Below are positions 29,999 to 38,993 of a DNA stretch of 64,000 nt, one piece after another. Both the position numbers and the translations under genes were made by a program. Where the stretch lies: positions 1-64,000 of the forward strand of contig NZ_JAUHHC010000005.1 of assembly GCF_030410485.1 (NCBI RefSeq), written 5' to 3'. The DNA comes from Roseateles violae (GTDB taxonomy: Bacteria > Pseudomonadota > Gammaproteobacteria > Burkholderiales > Burkholderiaceae_C). Each line of letters begins with the position of its first letter. Positions within the stretch are counted from its first letter, which is position 1. The notes under the pieces are model-generated. The model was given only the letters and a program-made list of their open reading frames with translations. It was not told where the DNA came from and did not search any database.

Positions 29999-31306
29999 AT
30001 GAACGCCAGCACCTTCGACGACCCCGCCCCGGCCACGCCCGCAGCGCGGGCCGGCATCCGCAAGGCCGCCATCGGCCTGATCACGCTGACCATGTTGACC
30101 GGCACGGCGGCGCGTTATGCGCTGAGCCCGCTGCAGGAGCTGGTGCGCAAGGACCTGGGCCTCGGCGACAACCAGATGGCCCTGCTGCAAGGCATGGCGA
30201 TCGCCCTGCCGACCGCGCTGATGTCGATCCCGCTGGGCCGCCTGGTCGATCGCGCCAACCGCGCACGCCTGCTGGTGATCCTGGCGCTGATCTGCGCCGC
30301 CGGCAGCGTCGTGACCGCCTTCGCGCAGGACTTCGCCACCACCTTTATCGCGCGCATGCTGGTCTGCGCGGCGGTCGTCGCGGCGCAGCCGGCCGCCCTG
30401 TCCCTGGTGGCCGATCTGACCAGCGCCGCGCAGCGCGGCCGCATGATCATGCTCACCTCGCTGGGCCAGGCCTTCGGCGGCGCGCTAGCCTTTGTGCTGG
30501 CCGGCATGCTGCTGTCCTGGCTGCCGACTTTGCTGAGGGCCGGCAGCAGCCTGTCGGCGCTGGCGCCCTGGCGCCTGGTGCAGCTGGCCTTCGCCGCCGC
30601 GGTGCTCGTCGCCGCCGGCGCGCTGCTGCTGATGCGCGAGCCGCCGCGCCAGGAGGTCGGCGCGGCGCAGGGTGCGAAGTTGCGCGCCGCGCTGCGCGAG
30701 CTCTGGGCCTACCGGCGCTTTCTGCTGCCCCTGGTCGGCGGCATGGTGACGGTGGGCATGGCCGACGCCGCCGCGGCAATCTGGACGGTGCCGGTGCTGA
30801 CGCGCAACTTCCACCAGACCCCCGCCGATTTCGGCACCTGGATGGGCATGCTGAACCTCGGCTCCAATGTGCTGGGCGCGGTGCTGGGCGGCCTGGCCGC
30901 CGACCTGGGCCAGCGCGGGCGCGGGCGCAGCGGTGTCATGCTCGGCGCGGTGCTCGGCGCGGGGCTGTCGGTGCCCGCGGCGCTCTTCCCGGTCATGCCC
31001 GACGTGACGGGCTTCGCCATCCTGATGGCGCTGCTGCTTACCGCCGGCGCCTGCGTGAACATCGCCGCGACCTCGGCCATGATGGTGATCCTGCCCAACG
31101 AGCTGCGCGGCATCTGCTTCAGCCTGCTGATCGCCGTCATCGGCCTGGCCGCCTTCGGCATCGCCCCCTTGCTCGTCAGCCTCGCCGCCCAGGCCTTCGG
31201 GCAGGAGGCGGACATCGCCGTTCCGCTGACCTACGTAGGCGTCATCACCAGCCTCTGCGCCCTGGGCGCCTTCATCCGGGCGATGCGCGTCGCCAAGCAT
31301 TCCTGA
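29999..31306 (+). CDS. MFS transporter, MlrD-like position
   Basis: A 435-residue major facilitator with twelve predicted helices. The family loop-2 motif appears as PLGRLVDRANRARLLVI, and the N- and C-halves are separated near residue 215. It lies between two S12 hydrolases and ahead of an M81 peptidase, with 7-base and 11-base gaps, so it is operonic. MlrD of the microcystin cluster is also a transporter of similar length; assignment rests on position, since sequence identity to MlrD cannot be judged here. Direction is uncertain: import of peptide fragments fits the context better than export. Confidence 0.9.
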   Translation: MNASTFDDPAPATPAARAGIRKAAIGLITLTMLTGTAARYALSPLQELVRKDLGLGDNQMALLQGMAIALPTALMSIPLGRLVDRANRARLLVILALICAAGSVVTAFAQDFATTFIARMLVCAAVVAAQPAALSLVADLTSAAQRGRMIMLTSLGQAFGGALAFVLAGMLLSWLPTLLRAGSSLSALAPWRLVQLAFAAAVLVAAGALLLMREPPRQEVGAAQGAKLRAALRELWAYRRFLLPLVGGMVTVGMADAAAAIWTVPVLTRNFHQTPADFGTWMGMLNLGSNVLGAVLGGLAADLGQRGRGRSGVMLGAVLGAGLSVPAALFPVMPDVTGFAILMALLLTAGACVNIAATSAMMVILPNELRGICFSLLIAVIGLAAFGIAPLLVSLAAQAFGQEADIAVPLTYVGVITSLCALGAFIRAMRVAKHS

Positions 31307-31317
31307 CAGGAAGTCCC

Positions 31318-32973
31318 ATGAACGAATCCTCTGCCGACCAGAGCGGTATTGCCGCGCTGGACGAACTGTTCCAGCCGCTGAAGCGCAGCGATGCGCCGGG
31401 GATCGTGGTCGGCGTCGCCCGGCAGGGCCGGCCCGTCTACCGGCGCGGCTTCGGCCTGGCCAGCATCGAGCATGGCGTCGCCAACACGCCGGCCACGCGC
31501 ATGCGCATCGGCTCGACGAGCAAGCACTTCGCCAGCCTGGCCACGCTGCTGCTGGCCGAGGAAGGCAAGCTCGATCTCGACGTCGGCGTGCGCCGCTATC
31601 TTCCGGAGCTTCCCGAACTGCCCGCGCTCGGCGTCGAGCCCACGCTGCGCCAGTTCATGAACCACACCAGCGGGCTGCGCGACTATCTCGACGCGTCCTT
31701 CATCGCCTGCGGCATGACCATCACGCCCAAGGGCTCGGCGCTGGCCGCGCAAGTGCGGCAGAGCGAGGCCAATTTCGCGCCGGGCGAGAAGATGATCTAC
31801 AACAACGGCGGCTACCAGCTGCTGTCGCTGGTGATCGAGCGCGTCGCCGGCCTGCCCTTCGAGCGGTTCCTGCAGGAGCGCATCTTCGCGCCCCTGGGCA
31901 TGCTGGACACGCAGTCGGTGCAGAGCGATTTCGAGATCCACCGTGGCGTCGCCACCCTGCATGTGCCGCAGCCCGACGGCAGCTACCGGCGCGGCATGTT
32001 TCCCAGCGAGGAGGTGCGCGGCGAAGGCGCGATCGTCTCGACCATCGACGACATGCTGCGCTGGCTGGCCCATCTGCGCGGCCCGCACAAGATCGGCAGC
32101 GAGGACAGCTGGGCGCAGCTGCTGCGGCCCGCGCGGCTCAACAACGGCTTCCTGAGCAAGTACGGCCTCGGCCTGCAGATCGAGCAGTACCGCGGCGTGG
32201 ACGTGATCCACCATGGCGGCACGGTGATCGGCGGCAACTGCCAGATGCTGACCGTGCCCGCGCATGCGCTGGACATCATCATCATCTCGAACGGCGCCGC
32301 CGTCAGCGTCAACGAGCTGGCCAACAAGGTCGTCGAGGCGATGCTGGGCGAGGCGGCCTTCCCCTTGCCGGCGGAGAAGACCGCCGCGAGCGCCGACTAC
32401 CAGGCCCTGGTCGGCAGCTTCTACGCCTCGCCGGCTACCGGCATGGTGTTCGGTTTCGGCGATGCGGGCGGCAAGCTGGGCTTCGTCGTCCACAACTCGC
32501 CGCCGATTCCGGCGCGCGACGAGGGCGACGCGCTGTGCCTGGACTTCAGCCGCATCGTCACCGGCCCCTACCGCGTCGCGATCGGGCCGCTGGCCGCCGG
32601 CGAGAGCGCGCCGCCGACGCTGCAGCTCGACGATGGCGGCACGCCGCAGCGGCTGGAGCGGCTGCAGGCGCCGCCGCTGGCCGAGATCGGGCCGGCCCTG
32701 CTCGGCCATTACCGGGTACCCGACCTGAACGCGCAGGCACGGATCGAGTTCGAGGGCGAGGCCCTGATCGTGCGCATCGCTAGCGAATTCGGGCCGAACC
32801 GGCTCACGCTGAAGCCCTTGTCCGACGAGCTCTTCGCCTGGAACTTCGGCGGCCAGCTGGCCGCGCTGGGCGGCACGCTGCGGGTCGAGCGCGACGAGGC
32901 CGGCCAGGTGAGCGGCCTGCGCTTCAACACCTTGCGCACGCGCAATCTCCACTTCCAGCGCATCGCCGATTGA
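31318..32973 (+). CDS. D-aminopeptidase/MlrB-like S12 serine hydrolase (module 1)
   Basis: A 551-residue hydrolase with S66-T-S-K69 (GSTSKHF), Y161-N-N163 (YNNGGYQLL) and H299-G-G301 (VIHHGGTVIGG). There is no signal peptide, so it should be cytoplasmic. A catalytic domain (to about 335) followed by two smaller beta-rich parts fits the three-domain D-aminopeptidase DAP and, in length, MlrB of microcystin degradation. The start has AGGAAG upstream. The M81 gene begins 7 bases after its stop. A closely related gene lies at 57256. Specificity for D-terminal or isopeptide-linked residues is inferred from the family. Confidence 0.9.
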   Translation: MNESSADQSGIAALDELFQPLKRSDAPGIVVGVARQGRPVYRRGFGLASIEHGVANTPATRMRIGSTSKHFASLATLLLAEEGKLDLDVGVRRYLPELPELPALGVEPTLRQFMNHTSGLRDYLDASFIACGMTITPKGSALAAQVRQSEANFAPGEKMIYNNGGYQLLSLVIERVAGLPFERFLQERIFAPLGMLDTQSVQSDFEIHRGVATLHVPQPDGSYRRGMFPSEEVRGEGAIVSTIDDMLRWLAHLRGPHKIGSEDSWAQLLRPARLNNGFLSKYGLGLQIEQYRGVDVIHHGGTVIGGNCQMLTVPAHALDIIIISNGAAVSVNELANKVVEAMLGEAAFPLPAEKTAASADYQALVGSFYASPATGMVFGFGDAGGKLGFVVHNSPPIPARDEGDALCLDFSRIVTGPYRVAIGPLAAGESAPPTLQLDDGGTPQRLERLQAPPLAEIGPALLGHYRVPDLNAQARIEFEGEALIVRIASEFGPNRLTLKPLSDELFAWNFGGQLAALGGTLRVERDEAGQVSGLRFNTLRTRNLHFQRIAD

Positions 32974-32980
32974 CCTGCCG

Positions 32981-34444
32981 ATGAAGTTCTTCATTGCCCA
33001 CCTCGCTACCGAGACCAACACCTTTGCCGCCGCGCCGACCGGCCGCGGCGGCTTCGAGGAATACGGCATCTTCCACGGCGACGCCAGCAGGCGCGCGCCC
33101 GAGGGCACCGGCTCCTTCCTGCGCTTTCTGCGCGACATGATCGAGGCCGACGGTCACGAGGTGGCGGAGAGCCTGTGCACGCTGGCCCAGCCGGCCGGCC
33201 GCACGGTCCGGCAGGTCTACGAGGCCTTGCGCGACGAGATCCTGGCCGACCTGCGCGCCGCGATGCCGGTCGACGCGGTGCAGCTGCTGCTGCACGGCGC
33301 GATGGCGGCCGAGGGCTATGACGACTGCGAGGGCGATCTCGCCGCGCACATCCGCTGCATCGTCGGCCCCGAGGTCGTGATCGGGCTGGAGCTCGACCTG
33401 CATTGCCATTTCACCGAGCGGATGCGGCGCTCGGCCGACGCGATCCTTGCATTCAAGGAATATCCGCATGTCGACGGCGAGGCGCGCGGCCGCGAGCTCT
33501 ACCGACTGCTGGTCGACACGGCGGCCGCACGGATCCGGCCCGTCACCGCGGTGTTCGACTGCAAGATGGTGGGCCTGTGGCACACGACGCGCGAGCCGAT
33601 GAAGTCCTTCGTCGCGCGCATGCAGGCGGTCGAGCGCGAGCCGGGCCTGCTGTCCGTCTCGCTGGGCCATGGCTTCCCCTGGGGCGACGTGCCCGAGGCC
33701 GGCGCCAAACTCTGGGTGATCACCGACGGCGATGCGGCGCTGGCCGCCGAGTGGGCCGGGCGGCTGGGGCGCGAGTTCTGGGATCTGCGCGCGGCGATCA
33801 GCCCCCACACCCTGGGCATCGACGAGGCGCTCGACCAGGCCCTCGCGCTCGGCGAAGGGCCGGTCGTGCTGGCCGATATCGCCGACAACCCGGGCGGTGG
33901 CGCGGCCGGTGACAGCACCTTCATCCTGCGGCGGCTGATCGAGCGCGGCATCGGCAATCTGGTGCTGGGGGCGCTCTGGGATCTGGGCGCCGTGCAGATC
34001 TGCAAGGACGCCGGCGTCGGCGCCGAACTGGATCTGCGCGTCGGCGGCAAATGCGGCCCCGCGTCGGGCCTGCCGGTAGACCTGCGCGTCCTCGTGCGCG
34101 GCGTCGTCGAAGACCACAGCCAAAGCGCGCTGGATTCACGCGAGCGGCTGGGGACCTGTGTCTGGGTCGAGGCGGCGAACGGGCTGCACCTGCTGCTCTC
34201 GTCGATCCGCACCCAGACCTACGGCGCCGATGCCTTCACCGGCATGGGCATCGGCTTGGAGGACAAGTCGCTGATCGTGGTGAAGTCGACCCAGCATTTC
34301 CACGCGCAGTTCGCGCCCCTGGCCCGCGCGGTGTTCTATGTCTCCACCCCGGGCGCGCTGTCGCTGGACTTCGCCAGCATTCCTTATCGCCGGCGTTCGC
34401 TGGACTTCTGGCCGCGGGTCGAGGATCCGCACGCGCGGGACTAG
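32981..34444 (+). CDS. M81-family metallopeptidase (MlrC-like, module 1)
   Basis: A 487-residue M81 metallopeptidase. Family signatures are HLATETNTF near the N-terminus, LLLHGAMAAEGYDDCEGDL (His105), the metal motif DLHCHF (D139-x-H141-x-H143), EYPHVD and ADNPGGGAAGDST near 302. M81 includes MlrC, which cuts linearised microcystin and its tetrapeptide; the length is close to that enzyme. It has no signal peptide and is the last gene of the operon with the S12 hydrolase and transporter. A paralogue is cut by the window edge at 63237. Adda-type specificity cannot be read from sequence; other D-isopeptides are possible. Confidence 0.93.
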   Translation: MKFFIAHLATETNTFAAAPTGRGGFEEYGIFHGDASRRAPEGTGSFLRFLRDMIEADGHEVAESLCTLAQPAGRTVRQVYEALRDEILADLRAAMPVDAVQLLLHGAMAAEGYDDCEGDLAAHIRCIVGPEVVIGLELDLHCHFTERMRRSADAILAFKEYPHVDGEARGRELYRLLVDTAAARIRPVTAVFDCKMVGLWHTTREPMKSFVARMQAVEREPGLLSVSLGHGFPWGDVPEAGAKLWVITDGDAALAAEWAGRLGREFWDLRAAISPHTLGIDEALDQALALGEGPVVLADIADNPGGGAAGDSTFILRRLIERGIGNLVLGALWDLGAVQICKDAGVGAELDLRVGGKCGPASGLPVDLRVLVRGVVEDHSQSALDSRERLGTCVWVEAANGLHLLLSSIRTQTYGADAFTGMGIGLEDKSLIVVKSTQHFHAQFAPLARAVFYVSTPGALSLDFASIPYRRRSLDFWPRVEDPHARD

Positions 34445-34515
34445 GGTCTGTCAAAACAAGAAGCGCGCTTCGGAAGAAGGGGCGGGCTGCGCGTTCACCC
34501 CGCCCCATGGCTGCC

Positions 34516-35196
34516 TCAGATGCTGCCGGCGGAAACGATAGGGCCGGTCGGCGCGCCGGTCGGGGAGCCGCCGCGGGGCTCCAGGCTCAGAGCGAAAGCG
34601 CTGGTGTCGCGCAGCAGATTGGCGCGCAGCACGGTGGTCGCTCCCTGGCCGGCCACCAGGCCCAGCGAGCGCGGCGCGCCGGCGGCAGGAACGGCCCAGA
34701 GCTCCAGCGCGCGACTGGCGTCGAGCCGCACCTCGCCCAGCGGTTTCAGGACCAGCGCCCGGCCATCGGCGCTGACGCTGGCCACGAAACCGGCCTTCAG
34801 CAAGCCGGCGCCGTCGGCGGTGCTCTGCATCACGATCACCAGCGGCGCCTGCGCCGGCAGCGGCTGCGATAGCAGCAGGGCCAGCCCCAGAGCCAGCGTC
34901 GCCATCGAACCGCCGAAAGCCCGCCAGGGACCCAGGCGCTGCCACCAGCGCGGCGCCGGCAGCGGCTCGCCGAACAGGCGGCGCTGAAGGGCCGGCCACA
35001 GCGCGGCGGGCGGCTCGACCGGCTCGAGCGGCGTGGCCAGCGGCTGCAGCCGCCGGTCCCAGCGCCGCAGCGCCTCGCGCAACGCCGGATGGGCGGGCAG
35101 CAACTGCTCGAAGCGGCGCTGCGCCGCGCCGCGCAGCGTGCCCAGCGCATATTCGGCGGCCAGCTTCTCGGCCAGATCGGGGCGGCTGTAGTCCAT
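34516..35196 (-). CDS. Anti-sigma factor (RskA-like)
   Basis: A 226-residue anti-sigma factor. The N-terminal region (MDYSRPDLAEKLAAEYALGT) carries the zinc-less anti-sigma helix, with the LGTLRGAAQRRFEQLL motif. A membrane helix at about 95-115 (GSMATLALGLALLLS) leads to a periplasmic RskA-like domain (RALELWAVPAAGAPRSLGLV). It holds the ECF sigma encoded upstream at the membrane until a signal causes proteolysis. The start overlaps the sigma stop (TGATG), so they are cotranslated. The open frame continues upstream through the sigma gene in another reading frame, which is not coding. Confidence 0.9.
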   Translation of the reverse strand: MDYSRPDLAEKLAAEYALGTLRGAAQRRFEQLLPAHPALREALRRWDRRLQPLATPLEPVEPPAALWPALQRRLFGEPLPAPRWWQRLGPWRAFGGSMATLALGLALLLSQPLPAQAPLVIVMQSTADGAGLLKAGFVASVSADGRALVLKPLGEVRLDASRALELWAVPAAGAPRSLGLVAGQGATTVLRANLLRDTSAFALSLEPRGGSPTGAPTGPIVSAGSI

Positions 35197-35819
35197 CAGG
35201 CCAGCCCTCCGCCCAGCAGCCCCGCCGCCCGGTCGAGGCAGCCGCGCAGGCTTTGCAGGCCGCGCCGCAGCCAGCTCTTCACCGTACCGAGCGGCTGGCG
35301 CAGATGGTCGGCCAGCTCGGCATGCGAATAGCCCTGGTAATAGGCCAGCGCCAGGCAGCTGCGCTGTTCGCCGCTGAGATCCTGCAGGCAGCGCTCCAGC
35401 GCATGGCGGCGCGAGGCGCGGTCCAGCAGCTCCAAGGGGCCGGCGTTTTCGTCGGCCACCCGGGCCAGCAGGTCGCGGTCCTCGCCGTCCCCCTCGCCGG
35501 AGGCCGCGTAGCGGCTGACGGTGGCCGGCTCGGCGGCCCGGCGCCGCAGGCCGTCGATCGCGCGGTTGCGCGCGATGCGGGTCAGCCAGGCCAGCGCCGG
35601 CCCCTGCAGCAGCTGGTAGCTGCCGGCCGAACGCCAGACATTGACGTAGACCTCCTGCAGCAGTTCCTCCGCCTGGCTGCGATCGCCGTTGATGCGCAGC
35701 ACGACGCCGAACAGCTGGGCGCAGGTGGCGCGGTAGAGCGCTTCGAAGGCGCCGCGGTCGCCCAGGGCGATACGCGCGAGCAGCGCGGCCAGGGGCTCTT
35801 GGGTCGGGGTGGGGTCCAT
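35196..35819 (-). CDS. ECF sigma factor
   Basis: A 207-residue extracytoplasmic-function sigma factor. Region 2 (GAFEALYRATCAQLFGVVLR, EELLQEVYVNVWRSAGSYQL) and region 4 (LSGEQRSCLALAYYQGYSHA, LADHLRQPLGTVKSWLRRGL) are clear, joined by a short linker. It recruits RNA polymerase to a small regulon when released from the anti-sigma encoded immediately downstream. It is divergent from the DUF4331/HupE/TonB operon 170 bases away, so that operon is the obvious target. I could not pick out a matching promoter with certainty. Confidence 0.95.
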   Translation of the reverse strand: MDPTPTQEPLAALLARIALGDRGAFEALYRATCAQLFGVVLRINGDRSQAEELLQEVYVNVWRSAGSYQLLQGPALAWLTRIARNRAIDGLRRRAAEPATVSRYAASGEGDGEDRDLLARVADENAGPLELLDRASRRHALERCLQDLSGEQRSCLALAYYQGYSHAELADHLRQPLGTVKSWLRRGLQSLRGCLDRAAGLLGGGLA

Positions 35820-35989
35820 CAGCCATTCTTACGCGACCGCCCCCGAATCGGATGCAAGGCCAACCCCTACGTTGCGCGGCGCCGATTGGATGCAAGCCCG
35901 CCTCGCCGGCAGGGCCACGCGCATCCAGCGCGTGCCGATGCGCGTAAGCGCCAATGTGGACAGACCGTCCACTCATCCAGGAGACCCAG

Positions 35990-37519
35990 ATGCATGCACC
36001 CCAAACAATGCGGCTGCGTCCGCTCGCCCTTGCCGCCCTGCTCTTGGCCGCGGGCGCGGCCCAGGCTTCCAGCCACCGCGAGGCGCCCTTCATCACCACC
36101 GTGCCCAAGGTCGACGCCAGCGATTTCTACCTGTTCATGAGCTACGAGCCGGGCCGCAGCGACTACGTCACCCTGATCGCCAACTACCTGCCGCTGCAGG
36201 ACGCCTACGGCGGGCCCAACTATTTCTCGCTCGATCCGCACGCGCTCTACGAGATCCATATCGACAACAACGGCGATGCCAAGGAAGACATCAGCTTCCA
36301 GTTCCGCTTCAAGAACACGCTGAAGGGCACGGCGCTGACGATAGGCGACAAGAGCGTGGCCATCCCGCTGATCCAGTCCGGCCCGGTCAGTGAGGTCAAG
36401 GCCGCCTCGCTGAACCTGAACGAGAGCTTCACCGTCGACGTGGTGCGCGGCGACCGCCGCGCCGGCGGTCGCCAGTCGGTCACCAACGCCAATGGCGGCG
36501 GCGCGAGCTTCGACAAGCCGGTCGACAACATCGGCGTGAAGACGATCGCCGATTACGCGGCCTATGCGGCCAAGCATGTCTACGGCGTCAATATCCCCGG
36601 CTGCGGCCAGCCGGCCAAGCTCTTCGTCGGCCAGCGCAAGGACCCGTTCGCCGTCAATCTGGGCACTATCTTCGACCTGGTCAATGCGCCGGTCGGCGTC
36701 ATCACCGACCCGAGCTTGATCAATGCCGGCACCAATGACCTGGCCTACAAGAACGTCACCACCCTGGCGCTGGAGGTCCACAAGAGCTGCCTGACCGCCG
36801 GCAACGAGACGGTGATCGGCGGCTGGACGACGGCCAGCCTGCGCCAGGCGCGCCTGCTCGACCCGAGCCCGAAACCGGGCCACCAGGCGAACGACAAGGC
36901 CGGCGGCGCCTGGGTGCAGGTCTCCCGCCTGGGCATGCCCCTGGTCAACGAGGTCGTCATCGGCCTGCCCGACAAGGACCGCTTCAATGCCTCCAAGCCC
37001 AGGGACGACGCGCAGTTCGCCAACTACGTCACCCACCCGACCCTGCCCGCCCTGATCGCCACCGTGCTGAACCTGCCCGGCACGGCGCCGACCAATCTGC
37101 CGCGCAACGATCTGGTCACGACCTTCCTGACCGGCATCAAGGGCGTCAACCAGCCGGCCAATGTGGTGGCCTCGGAGGAGCTGCGGCTGAACACGGCGAT
37201 CCCGGCCGTGCCCTTCGCGCAGCAGAACCGGCTGGGCATCGTCGGCAATCTGCTGGCCGGCGGCAATGACAACGCCGGCTACCCGAACGGCCGCCGGCCC
37301 AAGGACGATGTCGTCGACATCTCGCTGGTGGCGGTCATGGGCGGGCTGTGCGTGGCCAATGGCGACAACGACGCGCTGAAGTTCGGCGCCGCCTGCAAGC
37401 CCTCGGCCGTGCCGCTGGGTGCGACGGCCTTCAAGCTGCACGACGCGGTCGACCAGGCGACGCTGCCGCTGCTGAGTGGCTTCCCCTATCTGTCCACGCC
37501 GATCGGCGGCACCCGTTGA
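35990..37519 (+). CDS. Secreted DUF4331 protein
   Basis: A 509-residue exported protein from the ATG at 35990 (AGGAGA upstream), with signal peptide MRLRPLALAALLLAAGAAQA. The mature start SSHREAPFITTVPKVDASDF and FYLFMSYEPGRSDYVTLIAN are diagnostic of DUF4331, with DNNGDAKEDISFQFRF in the middle and many Asp/Asn loops that suggest metal binding. No enzymatic role is known. It heads an operon of a lipoprotein, a tetratricopeptide-like protein, HupE/UreJ and a TonB receptor, and faces the ECF sigma pair. A role in periplasmic metal handling is inference from HupE. Confidence 0.9.
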   Translation: MHAPQTMRLRPLALAALLLAAGAAQASSHREAPFITTVPKVDASDFYLFMSYEPGRSDYVTLIANYLPLQDAYGGPNYFSLDPHALYEIHIDNNGDAKEDISFQFRFKNTLKGTALTIGDKSVAIPLIQSGPVSEVKAASLNLNESFTVDVVRGDRRAGGRQSVTNANGGGASFDKPVDNIGVKTIADYAAYAAKHVYGVNIPGCGQPAKLFVGQRKDPFAVNLGTIFDLVNAPVGVITDPSLINAGTNDLAYKNVTTLALEVHKSCLTAGNETVIGGWTTASLRQARLLDPSPKPGHQANDKAGGAWVQVSRLGMPLVNEVVIGLPDKDRFNASKPRDDAQFANYVTHPTLPALIATVLNLPGTAPTNLPRNDLVTTFLTGIKGVNQPANVVASEELRLNTAIPAVPFAQQNRLGIVGNLLAGGNDNAGYPNGRRPKDDVVDISLVAVMGGLCVANGDNDALKFGAACKPSAVPLGATAFKLHDAVDQATLPLLSGFPYLSTPIGGTR

Positions 37520-37529
37520 GGAGGCGGTC

Positions 37530-37802
37530 ATGAACAGCAAGCAAACCATCCATCTCCTGAGCCTGGGCGTCGTCGGTCTTCTGAGCGCCTGCGGCGGCGG
37601 CCACGACGACGGCGGCGACATGCCGGTGCCGCCGACGGCTGCGAGCCAGGTGCCGGACAGCGCGATGGCCTCCTCGGCCGCCTACACGCAGTTCGCGATC
37701 TCGCAGAGCCAGCGCAGCAGCGAGAGCGAGGAGCCGCTGAACGCCGGCAATGTCGACCCGGCGCCCGGCAGCGAGAGCGAGGAACCGGTCGCGGTGAGCT
37801 GA
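37530..37802 (+). CDS. Small hypothetical lipoprotein
   Basis: A 90-residue protein with a signal peptide and lipobox LLSAC (Cys about residue 21) followed by a Gly/Asp-rich loop (GGGHDDGGD) and Ser/Glu-rich segments including two SESEEP motifs. It sits 10 bases after DUF4331 and 3 bases before the next gene, with GAGGAGG in its leader, so it is real despite its size. The His/Asp/Glu content could bind metals. No family recognised. Confidence 0.75.
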   Translation: MNSKQTIHLLSLGVVGLLSACGGGHDDGGDMPVPPTAASQVPDSAMASSAAYTQFAISQSQRSSESEEPLNAGNVDPAPGSESEEPVAVS

Positions 37803-37805
37803 GCG

Positions 37806-38993
37806 ATGAAAACAGCGCTGCCCCTGTGCATCGCGCTGCTGCTGGGCCTGCCGGCCCAGCCGGCGCCGGCCGAGCCCTATACGCCGCAGCGGGACGAGGA
37901 GCTCGTCGAACGCCTGCCGCAGCGCCTGGGCTCGGCGGCGCAGCGCGCCGAGTCTCGCCTGCTGCGGGCCCGGCTGCAGCAGGCGCCGGAGAACCTGCCG
38001 CTGGCCCTGCAGCTGGCGCGCGAGGCGATCGCCCGCGCCCGGCTGCAGGGCGACCCGCGCGAGCTGGGCCAGGCGCAGGCGCTGCTGGCGCCCTGGTGGA
38101 GCGCCGCGCCGCCGCCGGTGCGCCTGCTGCGCGCGACGATACGCCAGGCCCAGCACGACTTCGGTCCGGCGCTGCTGGAGCTGGACGGCCTGCTGGCCAC
38201 ACCGGGCGTCCCCCTGCCGCTGCAGGCCCAGGCGGAGCTGACCCGCGCTGCCGTGCTGCAGGTGCGGGGCCGCTGGCGGGAGGCGCGCCTGGGCTGCACG
38301 CGCCTGGCCGGGCCGCATTACGCGGCGCTGGGCGCCGCGGCGCGCCTGCACGGCGAGGTCTGCATTGCCGAACTGGACGGCCTGCAGGGCCGGACCGAGC
38401 AGGCCGAGGCCGCGCTGCTGCGCCTGTCGGCGCTGCCCGGCGCGCCGCAGGCCTGGATCGCCCTGCTGCGCGCCGAGCTGGCCGAGCGCCGCGGCCGCGC
38501 CGAGGCCGGGCCGCTGTACCGGCAGGCGCTGCAGGCCAATCCCGAGATCTATCCGCGCGTCGCCTATGCCGACTGGCTGCTGAGGCAGCGCCGCTGGCGG
38601 GACGCGGCCCATGTGGTGCTCGGCTTCGGGGAAGCCGGCAACCTGCCCGATGCGCTGCTGCTGCGCCTGGCGATCGCCTGGAAGCAGGCCGCCGATCCAC
38701 GCGCCGGCGCGGCGGCGGCCGAGCTGCAGGCCCGCTTTGATGCGGCCGCCGAGCGCGGCGACGACAGCCATGGCCGCGAGCGGGCCCGCTTCGCGCTCGA
38801 CCTGCGGCCCGAGCCCGGCATCGCGCTGGCCCAGGCCCAGGCCAACTGGGCGCTGCAGAAGGAGCCGGCCGATGCGCTGCTGCTGCAGCGCGCGGCGCTG
38901 ACCGCCGGCCAGCCCGCCGCGGCCGAGCCGCTGCGGCAGTTCCAGCGCGAGACCGGCTTTGCCGATCGTCGCCTGGCGGAGCGCGCGCGATGA
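37806..38993 (+). CDS. Tetratricopeptide-like exported protein
   Basis: A 395-residue exported protein (signal peptide ALPLCIALLLGLPAQPAPAE) made of helix pairs rich in Leu, Ala and Arg, such as LARQAREAIA-like and ALRLLRATIRQAQHDFG-type repeats, and GQAQALLAPWW. The repeat pattern resembles tetratricopeptide proteins, which act as scaffolds, but no canonical 34-residue repeat was fully scored here. It overlaps the HupE start by 4 bases, so they are translated together. Probably a periplasmic partner of the HupE/TonB pair. Confidence 0.7.
   Translation: MKTALPLCIALLLGLPAQPAPAEPYTPQRDEELVERLPQRLGSAAQRAESRLLRARLQQAPENLPLALQLAREAIARARLQGDPRELGQAQALLAPWWSAAPPPVRLLRATIRQAQHDFGPALLELDGLLATPGVPLPLQAQAELTRAAVLQVRGRWREARLGCTRLAGPHYAALGAAARLHGEVCIAELDGLQGRTEQAEAALLRLSALPGAPQAWIALLRAELAERRGRAEAGPLYRQALQANPEIYPRVAYADWLLRQRRWRDAAHVVLGFGEAGNLPDALLLRLAIAWKQAADPRAGAAAAELQARFDAAAERGDDSHGRERARFALDLRPEPGIALAQAQANWALQKEPADALLLQRAALTAGQPAAAEPLRQFQRETGFADRRLAERAR

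Noticed and set aside
27763-30105. A 780-codon minus-strand frame opposite the S12 hydrolase
   Set aside because: Antisense to an intact catalytic domain; composition is typical of reverse-frame GC-rich shadow.
31231-33138. A 635-codon minus-strand frame opposite the MlrB-like gene
   Set aside because: Shadow of the S12 hydrolase; no conserved domain.
34516-36108. One long minus-strand frame through anti-sigma and sigma genes
   Set aside because: The anti-sigma part from 35196 is real; the upstream part overlaps the sigma gene in a different frame.
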